NCBI GenBank assembly: GCA_020634975.1
Contig: JACKAQ010000003.1
Location: 524,172-588,171 of the forward strand
Direction: 5' to 3'
DNA: 64,000 bases
Source: JACKAQ01 sp020634975 [NCBI: Calditrichia bacterium]
GTDB taxonomy: Bacteria; Calditrichota; Calditrichia; RBG-13-44-9
Each line of letters opens with the position of its first letter. The stretch's first letter is position 1. The notes under the pieces were generated by a model, which was not told where the DNA came from, ran no database searches, and worked only from the letters and a program-made list of their open reading frames with translations. The position numbers were made by a program, and so were the translations under genes. Positions 34,508-43,136 of this stretch are shown here, one piece after another.

Positions 34508-35308
34508 TTATTGTGGAATCAATTCTTGCGCCTTTTTTTCGTATCTTTCAATCACTTCATTTGCCAATCTAAAATAATCAATAGCGCCACGACTGCGCGG
34601 TTTGTATTCAAAAATGGTGCATCCGCGTGCCGGTGCTTCCGCCAATGATGCGTTCACCCGGATGGTTGTTTTGGTGAGCGTTCCGTTAAATGTTTGCCCC
34701 AATCGTTCCCGTATTTTAATGGAAAGCTTGCTTCGGGCATCATACATCACCGGAACAACAACAGAAGCTTTGATATTGTGATTACTGAATTTACGCACTT
34801 TGCTAATGAGGGTGATCGTCCGTTTAATTGCCTCGAAACCTAAAAACTGGCATTGCACCGGAATGATCACATCTTTAACATAAGCGAGTGCATTAATGGT
34901 AAGAAAACCGGAGGAAGGCGGACAATCGATCAGTACGTAATCGTAGTTCGGGTGTTGCGGTTCGAGGACATTTTTTAACAGATAACAAAAGTAAGTATCC
35001 TGCGATTTCACAAACATATTGGAAAGCGATAATTCCATGCCCTTCAGCTTTTTGCCACCCGGTAAAATGTGCAGTTTTTCGCTGTAGGTTTGAACAACTT
35101 CCTCAAATTTCAGGTGCTTTTCCAACAAATATTCGATGCCCTTAATTTGGAACGAATCGATACCAAAGCTGCGGGTTAAATCGTTTTGCGGATCCAAATC
35201 AACCAATAGAACCTTTTTGCCCATCAAACTAAGGGCTGCCCCCAAATTGGCTGTTAAGGTTGTTTTCCCAACACCACCTTTCAAACAAACCACAGCTAAT
35301 GCAACCAA
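34508..35308 (-). CDS. ParA/Soj-family ATPase
   Basis: 266 residues if translation starts at the TTG at 35308, which has GAGGTGG six bases upstream and places VALAVVCLKGGVGKTTLTAN at the N-terminus as usual for Soj. The frame is open back to 35491, but that would add 61 residues unlike the family and run into a terminator. Motifs: deviant Walker A KGGVGKTT, VLLVDLDPQNDLT (Walker A'), and YDYVLIDCPPSSGFLT (Walker B region). ParA proteins form ATP-dependent dimers on DNA and segregate chromosomes, plasmids or large complexes. No ParB or parS-like gene is next to it, so the cargo is unknown. Confidence 0.85.
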   Translation of the reverse strand: MVALAVVCLKGGVGKTTLTANLGAALSLMGKKVLLVDLDPQNDLTRSFGIDSFQIKGIEYLLEKHLKFEEVVQTYSEKLHILPGGKKLKGMELSLSNMFVKSQDTYFCYLLKNVLEPQHPNYDYVLIDCPPSSGFLTINALAYVKDVIIPVQCQFLGFEAIKRTITLISKVRKFSNHNIKASVVVPVMYDARSKLSIKIRERLGQTFNGTLTKTTIRVNASLAEAPARGCTIFEYKPRSRGAIDYFRLANEVIERYEKKAQELIPQ

Positions 35309-35492
35309 ATGCCACCTCTTTCCTGATATTAATCCCTCGCCCACAATCCTTTGTGCATAGATACAAAAATCTTGTGAACCACAGCCTGATGCTAAAAAAT
35401 GCAAAATCATTTCTGTTTTGGCTCGTTGCAACTCACATTTTCGGAAAGTTATTTTTTTTAGAGGAATAGCAAATAAGAGACGTATTCGCAAA

Positions 35493-35525
35493 AAAAAGGT
35501 GCGATCAATGTGGTCGCACCTTTTT
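35493..35525 (-). terminator. Rho-independent terminator after the cyclophilin gene
   Basis: A perfect 12-bp inverted repeat (AAAAAGGTGCGA / TCGCACCTTTTT) with a 9-base loop is followed by TTTTTTT on the minus strand. It ends the msrB-cyclophilin unit. It abuts the longest possible ParA frame, which supports the shorter ParA start. Confidence 0.92.
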
Positions 35526-35570
35526 GGAAATAAATGTAATGAAAAAAACCGGATCGAGTATTTCGGTTAA

Positions 35571-36095
35571 TCAGCTCAGATTCGGAAAATTGCGATCGAG
35601 CGTCTGGTTCCACTCGGATACGCGATCTTTCACCGGTTCGAATATTGCATCCGTATCGCCATCGATGGACACTTTGGTGATCGTATCGCCTTGCCGGATG
35701 CTGTCAACCACTTTCTGATCGCTGTCATCCAGCACTTTTCCGAACACTGTGTGATTGTTATCCAACCAAGGCGTGGGAACATGCGTGATAAAAAACTGGC
35801 TGCCATTTGTTCCGCGTCCGGCATTGGCCATCGACAGAATCCCTGGCGAATCGTGTTTCAGATCGCGCACAAATTCATCCTCAAATCGATAGCCCGGACC
35901 TCCGCGCCCATCACCGTTCGGGCAACCGCCCTGAACCATAAAATCGGGAATCACCCGGTGAAAAATCAGGTTGTCGTAATATCCGCGGTTGGCCAAGTTT
36001 ACAAAATTTGCTACCGTTAGCGGCGTTTTATCGGCATATAATTCCATTCGGATATCGCCTTTGCTGGTGTGCAGCGTAAGTTTTGGATTGCTCAT
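35571..36095 (-). CDS. Peptidyl-prolyl cis-trans isomerase, cyclophilin type
   Basis: 174 residues, a single cyclophilin domain. The active-site block [13 protein letters not shown] contains the catalytic Arg. Other family features are [28 protein letters not shown] and [12 protein letters not shown]. It catalyses proline isomerisation during protein folding. There is no signal peptide, so it is cytoplasmic. It lies 15 bases downstream of msrB and ahead of a strong terminator, so the two form a small protein-maintenance operon. Confidence 0.95.
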   Translation of the reverse strand: MSNPKLTLHTSKGDIRMELYADKTPLTVANFVNLANRGYYDNLIFHRVIPDFMVQGGCPNGDGRGGPGYRFEDEFVRDLKHDSPGILSMANAGRGTNGSQFFITHVPTPWLDNNHTVFGKVLDDSDQKVVDSIRQGDTITKVSIDGDTDAIFEPVKDRVSEWNQTLDRNFPNLS

Positions 36096-36110
36096 TCACA
36101 TACCCTTTCA

Positions 36111-36521
36111 TTATTTATCAGATTTTTTCGGTTCAAAATCCAGCGATGCAGAGTTGATGCAATAGCGCTGTCCGGTTGGCTGGGGACCGTCCGGGAAAAC
36201 GTGTCCCAGATGTGCGTTGCATTGACTGCAAAGTACTTCTGTTCGCACCATCCCGTAACTGGTATCCGTTTCCATATCAATATTTTCATTGTTTGCAGGT
36301 TTGAAAAAACTGGGCCATCCGCAACCGGAATCGTATTTGGTATCGGATTCAAACAGTTCCGCGCCGCAGCACACACAGCGGTAAAGGCCTGTTTCTTTAT
36401 GATCATAAAATTTCCCGGTAAACGCACGTTCTGTGCCTTTTTTACGGGTTACTTCGTATTGCTCCGGCGTCAATTCCTTACGCCATTCGTCATCAGATTT
36501 ATTGATTTTTTTAAGTTTCAT
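36111..36521 (-). CDS. msrB: Peptide-methionine (R)-S-oxide reductase
   Basis: 136 residues from the ATG at 36521, which has GGAG seven bases upstream; a TTG four codons earlier is in frame but less likely. Catalytic Cys121 lies in [11 protein letters not shown]. The resolving-type Cys67 is in [10 protein letters not shown]. Two CxxC pairs (Cys49/52 in CVCC and Cys98/101 in CSQC) bind structural zinc. It reduces methionine-R-sulfoxide in oxidised proteins using thioredoxin. It has no MsrA fusion and no signal peptide. It is transcribed together with the cyclophilin gene, 15 bases downstream. Confidence 0.95.
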   Translation of the reverse strand: MKLKKINKSDDEWRKELTPEQYEVTRKKGTERAFTGKFYDHKETGLYRCVCCGAELFESDTKYDSGCGWPSFFKPANNENIDMETDTSYGMVRTEVLCSQCNAHLGHVFPDGPQPTGQRYCINSASLDFEPKKSDK

Positions 36522-36587
36522 GCGTTTCTCCAATGTTTTTGAACATCAATTCATATTGGCACAATAAAGTTCCACGGTACAAAAAAA

Positions 36588-36608
36588 AGCCCCGCACGGC
36601 GCGGGGCT
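36588..36608 (-). terminator. Rho-independent terminator of the small-peptide transcript
   Basis: A perfect 8-bp GC-rich stem (AGCCCCGC / GCGGGGCT) with a 5-base loop is followed on the minus strand by eight T. It lies 30 bases after the stop of the 13-codon frame and 67 bases before the msrB start. Confidence 0.95.
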
Positions 36609-36638
36609 AAACTTCATCGAACCTCAGGTAATTTGTTG

Positions 36639-36680
36639 CTAGCAAACCACCGCCGAGGCTCCTGATTTACATTCTATCAC
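36639..36680 (-). CDS. 13-residue peptide gene (MIECKSGASAVVC)
   Basis: A 14-codon frame (GTG start at 36680, TAG at 36639) encodes MIECKSGASAVVC. It is called because of its signals: a consensus promoter at 36765-36793, a ribosome binding site with full complementarity to the 16S tail at 36682-36695, and a strong terminator at 36588-36608. The predicted transcript is only about 170 bases. The peptide has Cys at positions 4 and 13 and a small, mostly uncharged middle. A perfect palindrome TTGCTAGCAA covers the stop codon. It could be a leader peptide, a signalling or modified peptide, or the RNA could be the product. I do not recognise it. Upstream are two M16 peptidases, downstream msrB. Confidence 0.5.
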   Translation of the reverse strand: MIECKSGASAVVC

Positions 36681-36681
36681 A

Positions 36682-36695
36682 GGATCACCTCCTTT
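36682..36695 (-). promoter_or_regulatory. Maximal Shine-Dalgarno sequence
   Basis: The minus strand reads AAAGGAGGTGATCC, complementary over its whole length to the usual 3' end of bacterial 16S rRNA (GGATCACCTCCTTT). It ends one base before the GTG at 36680. Most genes in this window carry 4-6 matching bases, so 14 is exceptional. Confidence 0.8.
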
Positions 36696-36764
36696 CACAG
36701 GGTATTCATATGCGCACCCGAAATTTCCCTGGTAACATTCCCGGCGCAGCACCACTGTGGGAGA

Positions 36765-36793
36765 AATATATGCGATGTGCAGAAACTTGTCAA
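36765..36793 (-). promoter_or_regulatory. Sigma-70-type consensus promoter
   Basis: On the minus strand: -35 TTGACA (36793-36788), a 17-base spacer, and -10 TATATT (36770-36765). It is the best promoter match seen in the window. Transcription should begin near 36758, giving a leader of about 78 bases before the GTG at 36680. It lies past the stop of the M16 peptidase gene at 36824, so it drives an independent unit. Confidence 0.75.
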
Positions 36794-36823
36794 CAATTTT
36801 TCTGTCCATGCGCCATTTTTTTT

Positions 36824-38341
36824 CTATTCGGCCGGTGCCCCTTTTCCAACAAACATATCGTCAACCGGAACGATTTTTACATTTTCAGCAGCGATCTGCA
36901 ACGGATACGATTGGATTTCTTTGTCCTCCAGCAGAATTGCTTCCGGCTTTGGCGAATCGTAGCTGATTGGGCTTGGGGTGTTGTTTACCAACGTTTCTTT
37001 CAGCCCTTCTGCATCTGCGGTGATGAAAACCGCTTTCACATTTTTATAGTCGAAATGCTTTTTGAGTGCGGTGTTCACTTCTTCCAATGTGATTTCGTCG
37101 AGCAGGCTGCGGAATTTTTTCCAGTGATCGCCATCGATGCCGTAATAGTTGTCATCCAACGCATAACCGAGTTGCAACATGGTCGTCGGTGCATAGTGTA
37201 ACACATAGTTTTTCAAAAACTTACGGGTCAGTTCGAAATCCGATTCGCTCATCCCGTTATCCACCAGTTTTTGCAATTCGCGGAGTGCAGCACGGAATGC
37301 GAAAACCCGTGTTTCGTTGGGCACCGGACGAATCCAGACCTGGAAAATTTGTTGGTGACGCGCCACGTTGGGGGGCGGAAACTGGCGGGCATAGCCAAGC
37401 GGAAAGTGCTCGATGTAAGCATAATCCCCGTAATTCAGCCCGCGTTCTTCACGTATAATCTGATACAAATGTGAGCTGGAATTGCGGTGTTCACCCAACC
37501 ACGAGGTGGCAATTGCCAACGCGTAAAATTCGCGGCTGCCACGCAACACATCGATCGGATAGCCAAAGCTGATCGCCGTCGCGTTGGCATTTTTCTCGAT
37601 AATTTTGACATGCATGCCATCAATCGCAGGCGGGTTTATGGCAACTGTTGCATCCGGGGTTCCGGCGGGCAGCGCCAGCAAATCCTGCTGCATGGTTTTG
37701 GCGAATGAACTGCTGTATCCGCCGCCCAAACCCAACACCAGATTTGCCTGTGTGTAATGGGTTTGATAAAACGATTTCACATCGTCCAGTGTAATCGCCT
37801 GCAAACTATTGATGTGCCCTTCTTCCAAATGTTCGTACGGCGTTCCGGCAAAAATAAATTCATACAGCGCTTCTTTGCCGAATTCTTCATCTTGCGCATA
37901 GCGCAGCGATTTTTCTACATAATTGAGCGTATTTGTTTTCACACGATCAAAATCATCCTGGTTAAATGCAGGGTGAAGCAGAACATCTTTCAGTAATGCG
38001 TAATATGCATCCAGATTATCTTTGTGGGTGCGACCGTAAAATACGGTCATTTCCTTATCCACCTGATTGTTGATTGAGGCGGCCATCGGATACAATTTTT
38101 CGAGAATTTGTTCGTATGTATAATTTTGGGTTGCGCCCTCGGTGAGCATCGATGCGGTGAGTGCAGCCAGCCCTTCTTTTCCGGCGGGATCATCCATCGA
38201 GCCAACCGTGAACATCACCCGGAATGCAACAGTCGGGTCTTCGGGAACCGGCATCGCAACTGTTTCAACTGCCGGTTTCTGCTGGCAGGAAAACAGGATC
38301 AGCGCGCCGATCAGCAAGGTTATCCATTTATTCAGCGTCAT
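36824..38341 (-). CDS. M16 family peptidase-like lipoprotein, non-catalytic partner
   Basis: 505 residues. The N-terminus has a lipobox-like end (ALILFSCQQ), so it is probably a lipoprotein. The M16 fold is visible (DDPAGKEGLAALTASMLTEG, then EEGHINSLQAITLDDVKSFY, TQANLVLGLGG), but the zinc motif HxxEH is missing: the corresponding helix reads GLAALTASMLTEG. It therefore looks like the inactive subunit of a heterodimeric M16 enzyme. It overlaps the 3' end of the active partner gene (38328-39677) by 14 bases, a sign of coupled expression. It acts in the periplasm or at the outer membrane; the substrate is unknown. Confidence 0.87.
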   Translation of the reverse strand: MTLNKWITLLIGALILFSCQQKPAVETVAMPVPEDPTVAFRVMFTVGSMDDPAGKEGLAALTASMLTEGATQNYTYEQILEKLYPMAASINNQVDKEMTVFYGRTHKDNLDAYYALLKDVLLHPAFNQDDFDRVKTNTLNYVEKSLRYAQDEEFGKEALYEFIFAGTPYEHLEEGHINSLQAITLDDVKSFYQTHYTQANLVLGLGGGYSSSFAKTMQQDLLALPAGTPDATVAINPPAIDGMHVKIIEKNANATAISFGYPIDVLRGSREFYALAIATSWLGEHRNSSSHLYQIIREERGLNYGDYAYIEHFPLGYARQFPPPNVARHQQIFQVWIRPVPNETRVFAFRAALRELQKLVDNGMSESDFELTRKFLKNYVLHYAPTTMLQLGYALDDNYYGIDGDHWKKFRSLLDEITLEEVNTALKKHFDYKNVKAVFITADAEGLKETLVNNTPSPISYDSPKPEAILLEDKEIQSYPLQIAAENVKIVPVDDMFVGKGAPAE

Positions 38342-39677
38342 TTTGTTTCTCCTTCAAAATAAGGGTGGTTCGGCGATCGTTTTGCAAATAGTATTCGGCG
38401 GCAGCGCGCACATCTTCGGGCGTCACGCTTTCCAACGTTTTGTAAAATTGATCAACCGATTCCAGATCGCCGTTTAAAGCAACCATCCGCGCAAGGCTGG
38501 ATGTCACATTTTCCGGCGTGTCCAGTCCCATCAAAAAGTCGTAACGAATCCGGCTTTTGATGTTTTCCAGATCATCCTGGCTCACCAGTTCTTTTTTGAA
38601 TTCTTCTGCAGCGCCATCAACCTGCTCGATGACGTAATTAATATCATCCGGCGATTTTACCATCGCATAAACGGAGTGAAATTTCGGATCGCGGTTCAAC
38701 CCGTATCCGCCGGAGATGAACTGCACTTTTTGTTCGCGAATCACCAATTGTTTGTACAACTCGCTGTTTTCGCCAAACGCGAATTCCCACAACAAATATC
38801 CGGCTGCGTTGCGTTTGGATGTTGCATCGAACGCTTCGCTTTTGTATGCCAGCCAAACCAACGGCAATGTCCGGCCGTCGTATTCGATGGTTTTCTGACG
38901 CTCGCCTTTTTGCATATCTTCTTGTTTTATCTCAGGTTGGGTATAACCTTTTTCCCAATCGCCGTAATATTTTTCGATCAGCGATTTGGCATCCGCTGCA
39001 TCGAAATCGCCTGCCAATAGCAACACACAATTTTCCGGGCGATAATAGCGATTGAAAAATGATTTGCTGTAATCGTACTGATTGGGCATTTCTTTGATAT
39101 CGCGTTCGAAACCCATTGTGGTGTGTTTATAGGTATGTTGGTCAAATGCGAGGTTGGAAATTTCCTCGTACGCAACGGACCACGGACTCACCCGGTTTTT
39201 GCGATATTCGCCGTAAACCGCACCGGCTTCCGTGCGGAACGGACCCTCCGCATACGATAAATTCTGGAAGCGATCGCTTTCCAGATTCATCGTCGTTTCC
39301 AGATTTTCGCTGGAAATAACCATCGTGTAACAGGTGTAGTCATCGGTTGTGTAAGCGTTGTTATCTGCACCCATTTCGGTAATGGTGCGTTCGTACTCTT
39401 CAGCGGGAATATTTTCGGTACCGCGGAACATCATGTGTTCAAAAAAATGGGCAAATCCGCTTTTTCCGGGCTCCCACTCGTCCCGGCTACCGGTTCTTAC
39501 AACCGTATAATAAGCAATTAAACCGCTTCCCTTCATGGGAATCAGGATCGTTTTGAAACCGTTTGGCAGCGTATAATTTTCGTATTGATACGGAAAAAAT
39601 TGCTGTCCAAACGATTGAGAAAGCAGGATTGCGCAAAATGCAATCACAAACAAACCCAATCGGTTGCGATGTTTCAT
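38328..39677 (-). CDS. M16 family zinc metallopeptidase
   Basis: 449 residues. The signal peptide spans about 1-24 (LLSQSFGQ). The inverted zinc motif HxxEH appears in KSGFAHFFEHMMFRGTENIP, with the third ligand Glu in EAGAVYGEYRKNR. The C-terminal half is the second M16 domain. It cleaves short peptides or unfolded polypeptides in the periplasm. It forms a pair with the HxxEH-less lipoprotein encoded next (overlap 14 bases), the usual arrangement of bacterial heterodimeric M16 enzymes. The family includes processing peptidases of small peptides such as PqqF; whether this pair has a specific peptide substrate is unknown. Confidence 0.93.
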   Translation of the reverse strand: MKHRNRLGLFVIAFCAILLSQSFGQQFFPYQYENYTLPNGFKTILIPMKGSGLIAYYTVVRTGSRDEWEPGKSGFAHFFEHMMFRGTENIPAEEYERTITEMGADNNAYTTDDYTCYTMVISSENLETTMNLESDRFQNLSYAEGPFRTEAGAVYGEYRKNRVSPWSVAYEEISNLAFDQHTYKHTTMGFERDIKEMPNQYDYSKSFFNRYYRPENCVLLLAGDFDAADAKSLIEKYYGDWEKGYTQPEIKQEDMQKGERQKTIEYDGRTLPLVWLAYKSEAFDATSKRNAAGYLLWEFAFGENSELYKQLVIREQKVQFISGGYGLNRDPKFHSVYAMVKSPDDINYVIEQVDGAAEEFKKELVSQDDLENIKSRIRYDFLMGLDTPENVTSSLARMVALNGDLESVDQFYKTLESVTPEDVRAAAEYYLQNDRRTTLILKEKQNDAE

Positions 39678-39930
39678 TACAGGCCTCCGTTCGTATTTAG
39701 AATGTATGATTTAAAACGCGTTGATATCTCAAGCAGTTGTAAAATTAATCATTTAATCAATTTCATCCTACTGATTTTGGACAAGATTGTTGCATGAAAA
39801 TTAAGGCAGTAAATAGCAAGCCTATAAATGTTTGGAATTCCACAAAGTGATTCGTTATATTTGCCAGATGAAGGGACGGTAATAGCACCAGTGAAACCTC
39901 AAAAGCAATGTTGACGGTAGAGAATCTCAG

Positions 39931-40503
39931 ATGGGAATAACATACAACGCACCTTTTGTGTTAACATACGCACTGGTTGCTGTTTCGGTGATAGCTTATA
40001 ACACATTCGTCGACCCTACGGTAATTCCGTTTTACTTTACCCTTCAACCCTATTATAGTTACGAAGACCCGCTATTCTACTTCCGGTTATTTTCCTATGC
40101 CGTTGGTCACGGCAGTTGGGAACATTTGATCGACAATTTCATATATCTGTTGCTGATTGGACCATATTTGGAGGAAAAATACGGCAGCCAAAGCGTGTTT
40201 TCCATGGCGCTGTTTACGGCAGTGATAACCAGTTTGTTGTATCTGGGGTTTTTGGTCGTTGCGCCAAATGCCCAACCGTCGAGCATTGTTGGCTCCAGCG
40301 GCATCGTTTTTATGATGATTTTGCTGGGCTCTTTTACGAATGTTCGCTCCGGTCATATTCCGCTGACGTTCATTTTCATCATGTTGTTTTTCATGGGAAC
40401 GCAAGTCATTAACGCTTTTGACGATAATCAGATATCAGAGTTCGCTCATATTGTCGGCGGTATCTGTGGCAGTTTTTTTGGATTCGTAAAAAACAAAAAA
40501 TAG
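39931..40503 (+). CDS. Rhomboid family intramembrane serine protease
   Basis: 190 residues, about six membrane helices. The catalytic serine is Ser123 in VGSSGIVFMM (GxSG), and the His is His173 in FAHIVGGICG. The oxyanion-region HxxxN is His65-Asn69 in WEHLIDNFIYLL. It cleaves transmembrane substrates within the inner membrane. The gene is preceded by a 253-base gap in which I see nothing else, and it is followed 32 bases later by a TPR gene in the same direction. Confidence 0.9.
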   Translation: MGITYNAPFVLTYALVAVSVIAYNTFVDPTVIPFYFTLQPYYSYEDPLFYFRLFSYAVGHGSWEHLIDNFIYLLLIGPYLEEKYGSQSVFSMALFTAVITSLLYLGFLVVAPNAQPSSIVGSSGIVFMMILLGSFTNVRSGHIPLTFIFIMLFFMGTQVINAFDDNQISEFAHIVGGICGSFFGFVKNKK

Positions 40504-40535
40504 CTAACCGGTCATCAAACGAAACTATGTAGATT

Positions 40536-41540
40536 ATGGGAAAAGTAACCAAATTTTTATCACTTGACGAACAATACGAACAGGCGCAATCCTGTCTTAA
40601 AAAAGGCGATATTGCCGGCGCTGTAAAACATATCAAAGCAGCGTTGGTAAAACGTCAAAATCCCGGTGGATGGGGCTTGCTGGGATGGTCCATGCTGCAA
40701 AAAGGTGAATATCGCGAAGGCTTGAGCGCGGCAAAAAAGATGCGCAATACAGCACTTAAAGTGCCATCCAAACCGTTGCTGGCCATTGCTGATTGCCTGA
40801 TGGGACGCATTCATCACGAGGCCGGACGCAAAGTGCTGGCCGAACGCTATTACCGCGAATCGCTGGATGCACATCCTCGCACGGAAACCTGCGTTTTTCT
40901 GGGCGTATTGCTAAACGAACAGGGTCGCAGCATCGAAGCGAAAGTATATTTCCAGAAAGCGTTGCAAATTGATCCGCAGGATGTTGAAGCACGTTACAAC
41001 ATGGCACGCTGGTATTACACCCATCGCGATTACGAGCGTACGGTAAAGCATTTGCGTATGGTTCTGGATTTTAACCCCGGATACGCGGATGCGGTAGAAT
41101 TACTCACCATCGCGCTGTGGCAATTTGGCAGCACCGGCTTTCAGCAAGCCCGGGAATTGCTGGAAACCAGCGTCATCAGCGATATTATTAATGTACGCAA
41201 ACAATTGTTGCTGGCACTCACTTACCGGTTGCTCAACAAAACCAAAGATGCCGAAAACACCTTCCGTTTCATCATTTCCGAACTGGAAGAAAACAGCGCA
41301 GCGCACCTTCTTTTTGCAAATATGTTGGCTGAAAAAGCCCGCAATCACACGGAAGCAGAGTCGCATTTTCGTAAAGCACTGGAAATTTCACCGGAAAAAG
41401 GCGCCAATCATTATTATTATGCAAAATTCCTGATCAACAATGACTGCATCGAGGAAGCGCAGGAACATTTGCAAAACGCTGCCCAGCTCGGTTACGAAAA
41501 GGCTGAAATGCTGTTGGAGAACTTTCTGGAAGCGGACTAA
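40536..41540 (+). CDS. Tetratricopeptide repeat protein
   Basis: 334 residues made almost wholly of TPR-like helix pairs. The clearest is EARYNMARWYYTHRDYERTV; others are AEMLLENF near the end, NHTEAESHFRKALEISPEKG and QGRSIEAKVYFQKALQIDPQ. No signal peptide or membrane segment is seen, so it is likely a cytoplasmic scaffold. It lies 32 bases downstream of the rhomboid gene and is probably co-transcribed. The partner is unknown. Confidence 0.88.
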   Translation: MGKVTKFLSLDEQYEQAQSCLKKGDIAGAVKHIKAALVKRQNPGGWGLLGWSMLQKGEYREGLSAAKKMRNTALKVPSKPLLAIADCLMGRIHHEAGRKVLAERYYRESLDAHPRTETCVFLGVLLNEQGRSIEAKVYFQKALQIDPQDVEARYNMARWYYTHRDYERTVKHLRMVLDFNPGYADAVELLTIALWQFGSTGFQQARELLETSVISDIINVRKQLLLALTYRLLNKTKDAENTFRFIISELEENSAAHLLFANMLAEKARNHTEAESHFRKALEISPEKGANHYYYAKFLINNDCIEEAQEHLQNAAQLGYEKAEMLLENFLEAD

Positions 41541-41792
41541 TTTTAACGGATATTTCTTACCTGCTTTGGTTTTTCCAAAAAAATTCGATAACACTTTATT
41601 ATCGCAACGGTTATCGGGAAACCGGTGACTTTTCGCTTGGTTGTTTGAATCGGAGCGATCCAATTGTATATTTTGAATTGAAAAAAATGGATCGTCACAA
41701 TTTAGTTTTCTAATCTTTATCTAACTGAAAAACATATGATTAGCATTTAAATTGCGACGGTTCCAAAAAATGAATCTATTGAGGATGAAAGA

Positions 41793-43121
41793 ATGATTTA
41801 CATCATCTCCATGATTGTTGTGTTGAGTATTTTGGTGTTTGTTCACGAATTGGGGCACTTTTTGGCTGCGAAAATGTTTGGCGTTCGCGTCGAACGGTTT
41901 TCGATCGGTTTTCCACCCAGATTGTTTGGTGTTCAATACGGCGAAACCGATTACTGTATTTCGGCAACGCCGCTGGGCGGATATGTAAAACTGAGCGGAA
42001 TGGTCGATGAAAGCATGGATGCGGAGCAACTGAACAAAGCCCCGGAGCCGTATGAATTTCGGGCAAAACCGGTTTATCAGCAGGTTGTAATTATTACCGC
42101 CGGCGTTATCATGAATTTTATTTTGGCTGTGGGAATTTTGGGCGGCATGGTTTTTATGAATGGCGAGCCGTACAACCCCAGCACTACCATCGGTTACGTT
42201 GCCGAAGGCGGCATTGCCGACAGCATCGGCGTTCAGGTTTACGATAAAATTTTGACAATCAACGGACACACGCCGGAAAACTGGCAGCAAGTTGAACGGC
42301 TATTTTTCGAAAACATCGGTAAAAATACAACCTTTACAATAGAGCGTAATGGCGAGCAAAAAGAATTTGTGCTGAACTGGGACAATATGACCATGAACGA
42401 CTTCGAGCGGTTCGGCATTTTTGAATATTTGCCCGCGATGGTTGGCGATGTTTCGGAAGGATATCCGGCAGCAGAAGCCGGTTTACAAAAAGGTGATCGC
42501 ATTATTGCCGTGAACGATTCCGTCATCCAAAGCTGGATTGAAATGACCGGGATTGTGGTTAAACATCCCGATCAGCCGCTGAATTTCACCTATTTACGCA
42601 ATGGCGATACTCTGCAAACCAGCATCACGCCAACAGGCGTTGCCGCAAAAATGCAGGACGGCACGGAAACAAATGTCGGCCGCATCGGCATTACCCGTTT
42701 TACAGAAACGCGGGAAGTCGGTTTTGCAGCGGCAATGGTTCGCGGATTTAACCAGTGCATCAGCATCGGGCAATTGAACATACGCGGTTTCGGGCGCATT
42801 CTCAGCGGGAAAGATTCCGCCAAAGAATCGCTGGCAGGACCGCTGGCAATCGCCCAAATGGCCGGCGATATTGCAGATCGTAACATATGGGATTTACTTC
42901 CATTTATGGCATATTTGAGCGTTGTGTTGGCATTCATCAATATTTTACCGATACCGGCGCTGGATGGCGGACACCTGATCATCATTCTCATCGAAGGCAT
43001 CCGTCGCAAACCGCTGCCGCTCAAAGCAAAAATCATGGTTCAACAGGTCGGGATGGCCATCTTGCTCACGTTCATTGTATTTGTTTTCTACAACGACATC
43101 GCACGCTGGATCGCCAGTTAA
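41793..43121 (+). CDS. rseP: Site-2 zinc metalloprotease RseP (M50)
   Basis: 442 residues. HELGH at 18-22 lies in the first membrane helix, and the third zinc ligand is the Asp in PIPALDGGHLIII near the C-terminus. Two PDZ-like regions lie between them (VAEGGIADSIGVQVYDKIL, AEAGLQKGDRIIAVNDSVIQ). The start has GAGGA eight bases upstream. RseP cleaves anti-sigma factors or signal peptides within the inner membrane. An ECF sigma/anti-sigma pair lies about 4 kb further on (46974-48195) and is a possible substrate system; this is an inference. uppP follows 15 bases later. Confidence 0.94.
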   Translation: MIYIISMIVVLSILVFVHELGHFLAAKMFGVRVERFSIGFPPRLFGVQYGETDYCISATPLGGYVKLSGMVDESMDAEQLNKAPEPYEFRAKPVYQQVVIITAGVIMNFILAVGILGGMVFMNGEPYNPSTTIGYVAEGGIADSIGVQVYDKILTINGHTPENWQQVERLFFENIGKNTTFTIERNGEQKEFVLNWDNMTMNDFERFGIFEYLPAMVGDVSEGYPAAEAGLQKGDRIIAVNDSVIQSWIEMTGIVVKHPDQPLNFTYLRNGDTLQTSITPTGVAAKMQDGTETNVGRIGITRFTETREVGFAAAMVRGFNQCISIGQLNIRGFGRILSGKDSAKESLAGPLAIAQMAGDIADRNIWDLLPFMAYLSVVLAFINILPIPALDGGHLIIILIEGIRRKPLPLKAKIMVQQVGMAILLTFIVFVFYNDIARWIAS

Positions 43122-43136
43122 TTTAAGGAGAAACAC

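Noticed and set aside
34508-35491. Longer ParA start at 35491
   Set aside because: The extra 61 residues do not match ParA and begin next to a terminator; the TTG at 35308 has a good ribosome binding site.
36682-36695. Plus strand reads like the 3' end of 16S rRNA
   Set aside because: Only the terminal 14 bases match and nothing upstream resembles rRNA; on the minus strand it is a correctly spaced ribosome binding site.
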